Assembly: GCA_022712315.1 (NCBI GenBank)
Contig: JALAGS010000210.1
Span: 56,625 to 120,624, forward strand
Length of the DNA: 64,000 bases
Origin: Sphingobacterium sp.
GTDB taxonomy: Bacteria; Bacteroidota; Bacteroidia; Sphingobacteriales; Sphingobacteriaceae
Reading direction: 5' to 3'
Shown: piece by piece, positions 45,637 through 54,230 of the stretch
Position numbering within the stretch: position 1 is the stretch's first letter
Layout of the letters: each line of letters begins with the position of its first letter
Notes under the pieces: model-generated
What the model saw: only the letters and a program-made list of their open reading frames with translations
Databases searched by the model: none
Told to the model about the DNA's origin: nothing
Position numbers and translations under genes: made by a program

Positions 45637-47154
45637 ATGAAAAAGAAATTTTTAACTGCTTTGGTAGTTTCAAGCCTATCTTTTGGAGCTTGCAATAGTG
45701 CGTTGGACTTGAATCCATTGGATCAGATTGCCTCCGATAATTATTTTAGTAAAAAATCCGATTTTGATAATGCGCTTGCAGGCGTCTATGCTTCCTTACA
45801 AAGTGAGACCTTCTCCTATGGCATGCCTTTTAGGGACTGTCTGACCGATAATGGCTATAATCAGTTCAATTCGGGAAGTGTGAATGAAATCGTTGGTGGC
45901 AATTTAAATCCGACAACTGGCGGATATGAAACAGGGATCTATAATGATGCTTACGTAGCGATCGGCAGAGCAAATCGTTTGATCGAGAAATTGCAGAGCT
46001 ATGCGGGGGCGGACCTAAACGATACGGAAAAAAAGAAAATGGAAGCTGAAGCTCGTTTTATACGTGCCTTTGTGTATTTTCAATTATACAGTATCTATGG
46101 CGAAGTGCCGCTTGTGTTGGTTTCATTGAATTTGGAGAATCAGCGCCAGCCTAAAGAAAGTGCCGAGAATATTTTAAAACAAATCAGGGCAGATCTCGAT
46201 TTCGGGATTGCAAATTTAGAATCCAAACCTTATTTCAATAATGGCGGTCATGCCTCGGCAAGCTCTGCAAAAGCATTGAAAGCAAGGGTGCTTACGTTTG
46301 CCGCTTATGGAAACAATGGTGTACCAGATTTGACCGTGCTCAAAGAAGTGAAGGATTTGTGTGCAGAGGTCATGAAGGAATATACCTTGAGTACAAGTTT
46401 TGAAAATGTTTTCCGTGATGCTACGCAGAAAAATAATACGGAGATTATTTTTTCGGTCAATTTCCTTGCTCCCAATAATACGGCTCCTTGGGATATGTAT
46501 TTGGGCGATTGGATTGCGGCTTCACCCTTACAGAATTTGGTAGATGCCTACGAATGCAAGGATGGATTGCCCTTCGGAGAGTCGCCGTATACCGATCCTG
46601 CAAATCCTTTTAAAGATCGGGATCCGCGGTTGAGCAAAACAATTTTTGTGGACCATCCTGATTTTGGCGGCGGCAAGATACATACGCCTTCTAACCCAAG
46701 GCCTACCGGATACGGCGTATTGAAGTTTCTTGATCCGGCCAACCTACCTTTTGGCTTTTCAACCTTGAGCCAGCAAGACGCAGTTATACTTAGGTTGGGA
46801 GAAGTTCTGTTGATGTATGCTGAGGCACAGAATGAAATTGAAGGGCCAGATCCGTCTGTTTATGCTGCGATGAAAACATTACGTGATCGTGTTCAAATGC
46901 CTGCATTTCCTGCTGGCTATACCAAGGAAAAAATGCGCGAGCGGATACGTCACGAAAGACGCGTGGAATTGGCATTCGAAGGCCTCCGGCATTATGACTT
47001 AATTCGTTGGCATATTGCTGGTGAGGTGCTGAATAAGGTGAAAGACAGTAAGGTACCTTATCATTTCGAAGACAAGTTCTATCGCTGGCCATTGCCGCAG
47101 ACTGAGATTGAGAAGAGCGCGGGGGTATTGGTGCAGAATCCGAACTATAAATAA
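45637..47154 (+). CDS. SusD/RagB-type surface glycan-binding lipoprotein (third pair)
   Basis: A 505-residue lipoprotein with lipobox FGAC (Cys 19) and the SusD start LDLNPLDQIASDNYFSKKSDFDNALAGVY. Typical segments are EARFIRAFVYFQLYSIYGEVPLV, LRLGEVLLMYAEAQNE, RIRHERRVELAFEGLRHYDLIRW and YRWPLPQTEIEKS before VLVQNPNYK. Partner of the SusC just upstream. A terminator 50 nt downstream closes this two-gene unit; no hydrolase follows, so the enzymes for its ligand are upstream in PUL 2 or elsewhere. Confidence 0.95.
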   Translation: MKKKFLTALVVSSLSFGACNSALDLNPLDQIASDNYFSKKSDFDNALAGVYASLQSETFSYGMPFRDCLTDNGYNQFNSGSVNEIVGGNLNPTTGGYETGIYNDAYVAIGRANRLIEKLQSYAGADLNDTEKKKMEAEARFIRAFVYFQLYSIYGEVPLVLVSLNLENQRQPKESAENILKQIRADLDFGIANLESKPYFNNGGHASASSAKALKARVLTFAAYGNNGVPDLTVLKEVKDLCAEVMKEYTLSTSFENVFRDATQKNNTEIIFSVNFLAPNNTAPWDMYLGDWIAASPLQNLVDAYECKDGLPFGESPYTDPANPFKDRDPRLSKTIFVDHPDFGGGKIHTPSNPRPTGYGVLKFLDPANLPFGFSTLSQQDAVILRLGEVLLMYAEAQNEIEGPDPSVYAAMKTLRDRVQMPAFPAGYTKEKMRERIRHERRVELAFEGLRHYDLIRWHIAGEVLNKVKDSKVPYHFEDKFYRWPLPQTEIEKSAGVLVQNPNYK

Positions 47155-47203
47155 AATAACGATTGCCTTCAATGGATTGGCAGTTGCCTAAACCTCCAAA
47201 AAC

Positions 47204-47240
47204 AGCGCGCACGAAATCCTTTCGATGCGCGCTATTTTTT
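47204..47240. terminator. Intrinsic terminator between susD 3 and the convergent small gene
   Basis: Stem AGCGCGCA (47204-47211) with TGCGCGCT (47226-47233), extended by CGAAA/TTTCG around a 3-nt loop and one bulge, followed by ATTTTTTG. On the minus strand the hairpin is followed by GTTTTTGG, so it may serve both directions. Confidence 0.88.
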
Positions 47241-47253
47241 GCGATGATAACAA

Positions 47254-47517
47254 TTACTGTAAAGGGATCAAGACATTCTGTTCCAAGCGTACAGGGACAT
47301 GCTTTACTGAAGTAAAACCATCTTCCTTGGAAATGATGTTGGAAAGATCCAGTCCTCTTTTGGAGAACGTACTGATCAGAGCTGTGCGAAAAGTCGCTTT
47401 GGATGATCCCCATCCTTGTCCCAAAATGGTGTCGTTGTTAAGCTGTATAAGCTCATCGGTCGAGTAATAACTGAATTTTTCCAGTAAATGTTGGTAAAGA
47501 TTTGTTGTTGTAGCCAT
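47254..47517 (-). CDS. Small hypothetical protein (87 aa)
   Basis: A soluble 87-residue protein (MATTTNLYQHLLEKFSYYST at the start) with no signal or membrane segment and no motif I can name. The composition is normal for coding sequence, it has a terminator at its end, and the ATG is followed by a plausible N-terminus, so a gene is likely. It is transcribed alone from the AT-rich 47518-47885 spacer, which it shares with the divergent DUF3050 gene. Confidence 0.6.
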   Translation of the reverse strand: MATTTNLYQHLLEKFSYYSTDELIQLNNDTILGQGWGSSKATFRTALISTFSKRGLDLSNIISKEDGFTSVKHVPVRLEQNVLIPLQ

Positions 47518-47885
47518 ACAATTTAAAAATTTAAAGGATTAAACCATAAACTGTATCCAGATCTTTTTGGGAAAATAATCGTTCTGCAACGTTTATTTTG
47601 GTCGAAACCCGTATTAATTTACCACCGCGGTGACTCCACTCGGTTGGTATTGCATCATGCAATTCTGAATACTCTACAAATATAGTAGATTATTTTTTAT
47701 TATAAAAAATATTTTTGTTTTTAAGCGTAAATGAACGTTGGCAACAGGAATAGGGGTTCAAAAGCGGGGTTGTTGTTGTCTGTGGTTTGGTTATGAAGCG
47801 GATAGCTGGACGGGAAATTTATCATGGTACTGTAATCTCATTTAAAATACTTTAATAAATAAAGATAAGACTATACTTTTGCGGC
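47518..47885. promoter_or_regulatory. Divergent control region between the 87-aa gene and DUF3050
   Basis: A 368-nt AT-rich spacer with no gene. It contains an inverted repeat TCTAC-AAATATA-GTAGA around 47674-47690 and an A/T hairpin just after it. At the right end TACTTTTG (47874-47881) matches TAnnTTTG on the plus strand, ending 4 nt before the DUF3050 ATG. Confidence 0.5.
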
Positions 47886-48656
47886 ATGAATAGAATTGCG
47901 GAAATTAATAAATACATTGCCGACGAACGCGACGTATTATTGCAGCACCCTTTATACCGTAAAATCACGACGATCAAAAACCTAAGGGCCTTTACGGAAG
48001 GCCACGTGTATGCGGTTTGGGATTTTATGTCGCTGTTAAAAGCATTGCAGATCAAATTAACCTGTACCACGCTGCCGTGGTTTGCGAGTGAGCATCCCTC
48101 AACGCGCTATCTGATTAATGAAATTGTATTGGCTGAGGAGTCGGATGAATATATTGATGGCCGTCGTTTGAGTCATTTTGAGATGTACCTGGATGCCATG
48201 GAAGCGATGGGGGCTGATCTTCATTTGATCAATAAGTTTATTGTGAATGCTAAAAATTCGAGTAGCATATTCGATGCGATAGCAATAACAACCCTCGACG
48301 CACGTATCAAGGACTTTTTGAATTTTACATTCGAAGTGATCGCTGAGGGCGCAGTGCATAAAATTGCTGCTGCCTTTACATTCGGTCGTGAAGATCTTAT
48401 TCCGGGAATGTTTACATCGATTCTGGAAGAAATAAAAACAAATTTTCCAGCAGCAAATCTGGATAGCTTTATTTATTATTTCCAGCGTCATATTGATCTG
48501 GACGGCGATGAGCATGGGCCTTTGGCGATGCGGATGATCACAGATCTTGCACAGGATGATGAGGTTAAATGGGCTGAAATGAAAGAGATCAGTAAAATTG
48601 CACTCCAAAAGAGAATCCAACTGTGGAACGCGATAGAAGATTCCTTATATAGATAA
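47886..48656 (+). CDS. DUF3050 family protein (heme-oxygenase-like fold)
   Basis: A 256-residue soluble, helical protein matching DUF3050, which belongs to the heme-oxygenase-like (HDO/TenA-like) helical superfamily. Typical conserved residues with potential metal-ligand roles are seen in FTEGHVYAVWDFMSLLK, EIVLAEESDEY and YFQRHIDLDGDEHGPLA. Some related proteins are diiron oxidases, but no activity is established for this family as far as I know. It is monocistronic; the -7 promoter box ends only 4 nt before the ATG, so the mRNA may be leaderless or nearly so. Confidence 0.85.
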   Translation: MNRIAEINKYIADERDVLLQHPLYRKITTIKNLRAFTEGHVYAVWDFMSLLKALQIKLTCTTLPWFASEHPSTRYLINEIVLAEESDEYIDGRRLSHFEMYLDAMEAMGADLHLINKFIVNAKNSSSIFDAIAITTLDARIKDFLNFTFEVIAEGAVHKIAAAFTFGREDLIPGMFTSILEEIKTNFPAANLDSFIYYFQRHIDLDGDEHGPLAMRMITDLAQDDEVKWAEMKEISKIALQKRIQLWNAIEDSLYR

Positions 48657-48681
48657 TACGCTATACCGATAATAAGACGTT

Positions 48682-48739
48682 TTTAGCGCATAAAAAAGCC
48701 TCTCAAATTTTGATTTGAGAGGCTTTTTTATGCGCTAAA
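48682..48739. terminator. Long perfect hairpin terminator
   Basis: A 27-bp uninterrupted stem with a 4-nt loop (TTTG); inner arms are AAAGCCTCTCAAAT and ATTTGAGAGGCTTT, outer arms AGCGCATA and TATGCGCT. The inner part with its T-run is an intrinsic terminator in both directions. Confidence 0.9.
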
Positions 48740-48859
48740 GATAGAATACGAGGGTTAGGGTTTGGCAGATTATAGTCTTTTTCATGATATCGACGAAAAA
48801 ATGTCTTTTTTCCATAACATATTGGCGTTTGTGAAGAAATCCAAATAGCAATAAGTGTC

Positions 48860-48867
48860 TAAGTTTG
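48860..48867 (+). promoter_or_regulatory. -7 promoter box of the efflux operon
   Basis: TAAGTTTG fits TAnnTTTG and lies 25 nt before the GTG start of the TolC-like gene, giving a leader of roughly 20 nt. No TTTG at the right -33 distance is seen, so activation by another factor is possible. Confidence 0.5.
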
Positions 48868-48892
48868 CAACGCAAAAATAACATAGCACAAA

Positions 48893-50212
48893 GTGAACTT
48901 TTTTCCTCCCTATTGGGCAAAAGGAATACTGACCATCGGATTGGTCGTATTCACTGTTTCAGAGACGCTCGCCCTCGACTCTTTGCGTATGTCCTTGACA
49001 GACATGATCGGCAAAGCGCTACAGAACAGTAAATACATGGAGCAATCCTATTTACAGCTAAAAGAAAGTGAAGTCGCCGTACAGCAACAACGGATGGAGC
49101 TGCTGCCCAAAATTTCCGCAAGGGCCTCTGCCAGTTATGCAAGTAATATGCCTGTTTATGATCGGGGTATTTTAAATAAACCCAGCCAGCATGATATCAT
49201 TCATTACTTGTATGATACGGGCTTGGATTTTTATCTTAATCTCTATAATGGACATCGGGATCTGATGAAAATTGAATCCAAAAAATTAGAAAGCGAGCTG
49301 GCAAAAATAGATTGGAAGAATGCTGCTGCACAGACGAAATTGGAAGTTTGCAATCTGTTTTTAGATTTGGAACTGGCATACAGTAACCGATCTTTGATCG
49401 AGCAGGATATTGCAGACCAACGGGTACAATTAAAGGAGATTGAACATCTGTATAAAGCGGGGGTCGTATTGCATAGTGATGTCTTACGTATTTCGTTGGA
49501 GCTTTCTAAACGGGAATTGTTGCTCGTGCAGATTTCCCATGATATTCAGGCGGCGAACCAGAAGCTGCAACTGATAGGGGGTATTTCGGCCCAGATTATT
49601 CCTGTAGCCGAACAATTTACCGTAAAAAGTCCTTCGTATGAAGTGTTGGTTGCTGAAGCGCGAAATCATGCTTTTTCTCTCCTAAAATCAGAACAGGAAG
49701 TGGTCCTGAAGCAATTGTCGGTCAAACAGGCGCGGTCAAATTATCTTCCGGAACTGGGGTTGACCAGCACGTTTACGTTTGCCAATCCACAGGTATTTCT
49801 GTATCCCTATAATCCGAGCTGGTATCATTTGAGTATCACAGGCCTTAAATTAAATATTCCCATTTCTGCACTTTATCTCAATAAGAATGTGGTCCGTGGC
49901 GCAGAGATCGCACTGGATCGGGAGCAGGTGAAACACCATCATGAAGAGGAAATTTTGGAAAACCAATTGTTACAGGCCTTTCTGGATTATCAGTTAGCCG
50001 TCAAACAGGAAGAGGTCTGTCAGAACAACAAATCGCTGGCACAGGAAAATGCACGTATTATCAAGAACAGGTACTTCAAATCATCGGCTTTGATTACGGA
50101 CCTTTTGGACGCAGATATGCAATACCTGAAGACACTTTTTGATCTTGAAACTGCACGTATTGCAATACAGAAGCATTATTATTTTATCGAATTTTTGAAG
50201 GGCACTATCTAA
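48893..50212 (+). CDS. TolC-family outer membrane efflux protein
   Basis: A 439-residue outer-membrane channel for a tripartite pump. After an N-terminal signal segment (ILTIGLVVFTVSETLAL), two repeats of the TolC helical hairpin are seen: SLTDMIGKALQNSKYMEQSYLQLKESE-type helices and, in the second half, a long helix with NRYFKSSALITDLLDADMQYLK, the TolC signature. The start is GTG at 48893, chosen because it places the signal peptide correctly. Its stop overlaps the next ATG by one base (TAATG), so it is translationally coupled to the adaptor gene. It forms an EmrAB-TolC-like set with the two next genes. Confidence 0.9.
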   Translation: MNFFPPYWAKGILTIGLVVFTVSETLALDSLRMSLTDMIGKALQNSKYMEQSYLQLKESEVAVQQQRMELLPKISARASASYASNMPVYDRGILNKPSQHDIIHYLYDTGLDFYLNLYNGHRDLMKIESKKLESELAKIDWKNAAAQTKLEVCNLFLDLELAYSNRSLIEQDIADQRVQLKEIEHLYKAGVVLHSDVLRISLELSKRELLLVQISHDIQAANQKLQLIGGISAQIIPVAEQFTVKSPSYEVLVAEARNHAFSLLKSEQEVVLKQLSVKQARSNYLPELGLTSTFTFANPQVFLYPYNPSWYHLSITGLKLNIPISALYLNKNVVRGAEIALDREQVKHHHEEEILENQLLQAFLDYQLAVKQEEVCQNNKSLAQENARIIKNRYFKSSALITDLLDADMQYLKTLFDLETARIAIQKHYYFIEFLKGTI

Positions 50213-51276
50213 TGAAACCTAAATCACGTAGATCAGTTGTGGAAGCACAGCTCACTCGAATCACCAATTGGTTGGCCGGAATTGTCTTGTTGGCATTGTT
50301 GCTATGGGGCGCTAAGACATTATGGATGCGCGTACGGTACACTTATACAAATGACGCACAAGTTACGCAGTATATCAATCCTATTGTCTCTCGTGTCGGA
50401 GGTTATGTAGTTTCGGTACACTATCACGATCATCAGCTTGTTAAACGGGGGGATACCTTGCTGCTTATTGATAATCGGGAATATAAATACGAAGCTGATC
50501 AGGTGGCGGCATCGGTCAATAAGGAAGCGGCAGAGATCAATGTCCTTCACAGTCAAAAGGAAATTTTACAGGCTGAACATGAATCCTTGCGGACATCAAT
50601 TGCGGCAGGGGAGGCCCGTGTGACCAAGCAGCAGCTGGAATACGACCGGTACAATTATCTGTTTCAGGAAAAATCTGCCACTGCGCAACAGCTGGAGGAT
50701 GTAAAAGCTACTTTGGATGTTTACAAAAGTGAACTGGCTTCGTTAAAACATAAATTGCAGGCTTCGCAGGAAAGGGTGCATGATGTGGATATAAAAAAAG
50801 GTGTTGTAGATGCCGAACGGGTTCGTCTGACTGCCGCTGTGGGCCGCAAGCGATTGGATGTCGGCTATACCGTTATCCGTGCCCCCTATGATGGGCAGAT
50901 CGGCAAACGTACGATTGAGAAAGGGCAGATGATAAATGCCGGGGAAGTTTTGGGCTTTATCGTCAATAGAGAAACACCAACTTGGATAACGGCTAATTTT
51001 AAGGAAACCCAGTTGCGCTATTTACATCTTGGCAATCGGGTTGAGGTAATTGCCGATGCTTATCCGGATGAAAAATTTTATGGCAAAATCATTTCGGTCT
51101 CTCCGGCTACGGGATCTGCATTCTCGCTGTTGCCCCCGGATAATGCAACGGGCAACTTTGTGAAGATTGTGCAAAGGGTACCCGTACGTATCGAACTGGA
51201 TAAGCAAGCGGGGGTAAACCAGCTGCTCTCGGGGATGAATGTGAATGTCTCGGTATCAAAAAGCCAAAAACAGTGA
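50212..51276 (+). CDS. HlyD/EmrA-type membrane fusion protein
   Basis: Periplasmic adaptor of a multidrug efflux pump, 354 residues. A single N-terminal membrane anchor (ITNWLAGIVLLALLLWGAKTLW), then the barrel-sandwich half TNDAQVTQYINPIVSRVGGYVVSVHYHDHQLVKRGDTLLLID, a long alpha-hairpin coiled coil (~residues 80-205), the second half VIRAPYDGQIGKRTIEKGQMINAGEVL and a beta-barrel domain (WITANFKETQLRYLHLGNRVEV). The TNDAxV start is characteristic for EmrA. It is coupled to the TolC gene before (1-nt overlap) and the MFS gene after (4-nt overlap, GTGA). Confidence 0.93.
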   Translation: MKPKSRRSVVEAQLTRITNWLAGIVLLALLLWGAKTLWMRVRYTYTNDAQVTQYINPIVSRVGGYVVSVHYHDHQLVKRGDTLLLIDNREYKYEADQVAASVNKEAAEINVLHSQKEILQAEHESLRTSIAAGEARVTKQQLEYDRYNYLFQEKSATAQQLEDVKATLDVYKSELASLKHKLQASQERVHDVDIKKGVVDAERVRLTAAVGRKRLDVGYTVIRAPYDGQIGKRTIEKGQMINAGEVLGFIVNRETPTWITANFKETQLRYLHLGNRVEVIADAYPDEKFYGKIISVSPATGSAFSLLPPDNATGNFVKIVQRVPVRIELDKQAGVNQLLSGMNVNVSVSKSQKQ

Positions 51277-52850
51277 AAGGAATTTTTAAGGAATGGGTGC
51301 CCGAGTGGCTGATCAAACTGATCTTGTTCAGCAGTCTGATGCCGAGTATGGTCTTATTTTTCCTGCCCGGAGCAAATACGAATGTTACCGCAGGATTCTA
51401 CGGCGCTCAACCCAGCGATATCCAGTTTTTGATTATCCTGTTCTACGCTGGTTTTGTGGGGTTCTACGTTTTGGAACGACGCTTTTTTTTATACTTCCCC
51501 ATTAAGCAGTATTATATCATCTTCAATCTGCTACAGCTATTAAATTGCTTTTTGATGTACAGTATCAGGGATATCAGCTGGGTGTATGGCCTACGTTTTT
51601 GTCAGGGGATGTTGTTTGCTTCGGCGGTAAACCTGTCGATCTCTATGATATTCTCCCGGTTGAAGAGTGATCGGGCTAAAGAAGTAAGTTATGCTGTTTT
51701 TTTTGGGATGTTACTGTGCAGTTCTCCGTTTAATACCTTTGTAACTGCTGAATTTATCGATTCATTTAATTTCGACCAGCTTTATCTATACGCTGCTTTA
51801 TCATTTGTGCCGGGCCTATTGCTCATTATGCTGTCGATGCGTTCAATACGGCATATGCGGCCATATCCCCTGTTTTCTCTGGATTGGTCGAGCTGTATTT
51901 TCTATAGTCTTGTCATTGTCAGCTTCGGTTATTTAATGGTATATGGGCAGGAAGTGTATTGGTTTAATGACCGGCAACTTCTTATCATATTTGTATTGGG
52001 CCTCACTTTACTCCTTGTTTTCATCGTTCGGCAAATGGTGCTCAAACGGGTGTATATTCATTTGTCTGTTTTTAAAAACAGGAAATTTCTTTTGGGGCTA
52101 CTGATTTTGTACATGATGTATGTGGAACGCTTCTCTTTGGCCATTTCAAATCAGTATTTAGTACAGGTTATTCAGCTTGATCCTATTCATTTGTCTTATA
52201 TTCAGTGGTTTAATATTGGGGGGATTGTTGCCGGTGTATTGGGTTCGCTGTATTGGATGTTGGGGCAACGCCCGGTAAAGTGGATATGGATTTCGGGTTA
52301 CTGCTGTTTGCTGTTATTTCATCAATGGATGTATTTTTCCTTTGAAGGTCAGGGCAATGATGCTCATTTTTGGCTTCCATTAGTTGTGCATGGGTTAGGA
52401 GTAGGATTGATCATGGTGCCTACCATATTATTTTGCATTGCCAGTGTTACCCCTCAATTGGGGGCTTCTGCTGCTGCGGTCTGCCTCGCTATCCGTTATC
52501 TGGGCTACACGAGCAGTATTGGTTTACAGAATTTTTTCAAGTTGTTTGAACATGCCCAGCACCAACAGGTATTTAATGGTCAAACGGAGGCTGGAAATCC
52601 GCTGTTTCGTGAATACTTGCAGCAGGAATCTACCAGCATCTTAAGCCATGGATTACAATTTAAAGAGCATACAGCTGCATTAAAGCTCGTTGCCGAGCGG
52701 GTCAAAGAACAATCCTTTGTACGGTATGCTATGGATTATTACGAGGTCATGTCGATGATCAGTATCAGCATATTGCTGCTGATACTGATTTCACTTTCTT
52801 TAAAAAGTATGTATAAAAGACTGAGAAAAAACAGGATTTCGCCGGCCTAG
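51273..52850 (+). CDS. MFS transporter, DHA2/EmrB-like
   Basis: Inner-membrane pump of 525 residues with about 14 hydrophobic segments, consistent with the 14-TM DHA2 drug:H+ antiporters. Sequence motifs are weak (the usual GxLaDrxGrk motif A is not obvious; LRFCQGMLFASAVNLSISMIFSRLKSDRAKE has a related pattern). Together with the adaptor and TolC genes it forms a complete EmrAB-TolC-like exporter; the drug is unknown. The start is GTG in a 4-nt overlap with the adaptor stop. Its end overlaps by 4 nt the end of the convergent czcC-like gene. Confidence 0.85.
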   Translation: MKGIFKEWVPEWLIKLILFSSLMPSMVLFFLPGANTNVTAGFYGAQPSDIQFLIILFYAGFVGFYVLERRFFLYFPIKQYYIIFNLLQLLNCFLMYSIRDISWVYGLRFCQGMLFASAVNLSISMIFSRLKSDRAKEVSYAVFFGMLLCSSPFNTFVTAEFIDSFNFDQLYLYAALSFVPGLLLIMLSMRSIRHMRPYPLFSLDWSSCIFYSLVIVSFGYLMVYGQEVYWFNDRQLLIIFVLGLTLLLVFIVRQMVLKRVYIHLSVFKNRKFLLGLLILYMMYVERFSLAISNQYLVQVIQLDPIHLSYIQWFNIGGIVAGVLGSLYWMLGQRPVKWIWISGYCCLLLFHQWMYFSFEGQGNDAHFWLPLVVHGLGVGLIMVPTILFCIASVTPQLGASAAAVCLAIRYLGYTSSIGLQNFFKLFEHAQHQQVFNGQTEAGNPLFREYLQQESTSILSHGLQFKEHTAALKLVAERVKEQSFVRYAMDYYEVMSMISISILLLILISLSLKSMYKRLRKNRISPA

Positions 52851-54154
52851 ATTTCCTGAATATCCCATATTCCGGCTGTACGTTGAAGTTCAACCAAAGC
52901 CACCGCGTAATTGTAACGGGCTTCGTAATAGCTCAATTGGGTTTCGTTGTAGGTCCGCTGGGCATTTAGAACTTCCAGGAGGGAGGTTTCTCCTCTTTTG
53001 TAGCTGTAAACTTTTCCGTCTAATATTGCTTTCGCTTCCAGGAGCATGTTGCTGTCGAACAGCTGTACTTGTTTTTGGGCAGCCTGGTAGTTAAGGAAAG
53101 CCTGCGTAACTTCCACCTGAATGCGCAAAAGGACTTCCTGATAAGCAGTTTCGTCCTGATCGATCTTAAACTTGGCTGCTTTGAGATCACCTGTTTTTAG
53201 GTTCGAGAACTTGAGTGGTATGGACAGCCCTGCGTTTATTGCTGTAAATTGAGGTGTTGGGGCAATTTCGTTTCTCGCTTCCCCATTGTAGGTGAAACCC
53301 AATGAAATACCGAGATCGATTACTCTATTTGCCCGGGCCAATTGGAGCAGGCTCTGTGAAAGTTGCTTATTCTGTACGGCAACTTTCAAATCACTACGAT
53401 CATTTTGTGCGATCCTGATCAATTCATTTAAGCGGTATTCCCGGTCTAAATACACGAAAGGATCTTGGGGTGTTTTTATTCCCGTAGCCGTTTGTTCGCC
53501 CATAAATACGGCCAGGTTTACAGCCGAAGCCTTCCAGGTTGCTTCTGTTGCCAGGAGGGTATTGCGCATATTGGCCGCTTCCAGTTTAGATTGGCGGAAA
53601 TCAATCTCAGGAATGCTTCCCAATTGATAACGAATACTATCTGATACCACCAACTGCATGAGTTGCTGGTAAGAGTTTTGGTATGTTTTTACCAGTAGCA
53701 ATTGTTGTTTTGCCATCAGAAATGCAAGCGTAGCGTCGGCGCGTAAATTCCTGAAATAATCTTCAAGCAATAAACGGGTTGCTTCTGCTTCATCGCTGGC
53801 CAGGTTTATTCTCGCTTTTCGTTTAGATCCCAGCTCCAGTGTCCATGCAAGTCCGGCATTATAGCCGTGGCCAAGTTGTTTTGTCCGTTCACTGTTATCA
53901 AACAAGCCTATGCTAAATTCGGGATCAGGAAATACCCTGGCGCTGATGAGATTGGCCTCCGCGATATTGAGGTTGAATTTTTCAGCGGCATAACCCAGGT
54001 TCTGCTTGCCAACAGCCGTTATAAATGTTGAATAATCAAGTTTCTGGGCTGTACTTAAGCTGTCTCTATCCTGGGCGATCGCAGTAGGAGACAAAGTGAG
54101 TATGAAAAGAAAAAACGTCAGGCGTTTCTTTGTTAAAATATGCTGTTTATTCAT
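52847..54154 (-). CDS. CzcC/CusC-like TolC-family outer membrane protein
   Basis: Outer-membrane channel of a heavy-metal RND efflux pump, 435 residues. Signal peptide to ~residue 28 (TLSPTAIAQ). Two TolC repeats with long helices; the second includes GETSLLEVLNAQRTYNETQLSYYEARYNYAVALVELQRTAGIWD, typical of CzcC proteins of Bacteroidota. It is the last gene of the minus-strand RND operon, 76 nt after czcA, and converges with the MFS gene, sharing four bases at the stop codons. Confidence 0.9.
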   Translation of the reverse strand: MNKQHILTKKRLTFFLFILTLSPTAIAQDRDSLSTAQKLDYSTFITAVGKQNLGYAAEKFNLNIAEANLISARVFPDPEFSIGLFDNSERTKQLGHGYNAGLAWTLELGSKRKARINLASDEAEATRLLLEDYFRNLRADATLAFLMAKQQLLLVKTYQNSYQQLMQLVVSDSIRYQLGSIPEIDFRQSKLEAANMRNTLLATEATWKASAVNLAVFMGEQTATGIKTPQDPFVYLDREYRLNELIRIAQNDRSDLKVAVQNKQLSQSLLQLARANRVIDLGISLGFTYNGEARNEIAPTPQFTAINAGLSIPLKFSNLKTGDLKAAKFKIDQDETAYQEVLLRIQVEVTQAFLNYQAAQKQVQLFDSNMLLEAKAILDGKVYSYKRGETSLLEVLNAQRTYNETQLSYYEARYNYAVALVELQRTAGIWDIQEI

Positions 54155-54230
54155 GATAATCTATTTTTCTGGATGGTCAGTTTTTGAAAAAGCGTGCGCA
54201 CAGATCGTTCATCCGTTATTGGACATCTAT

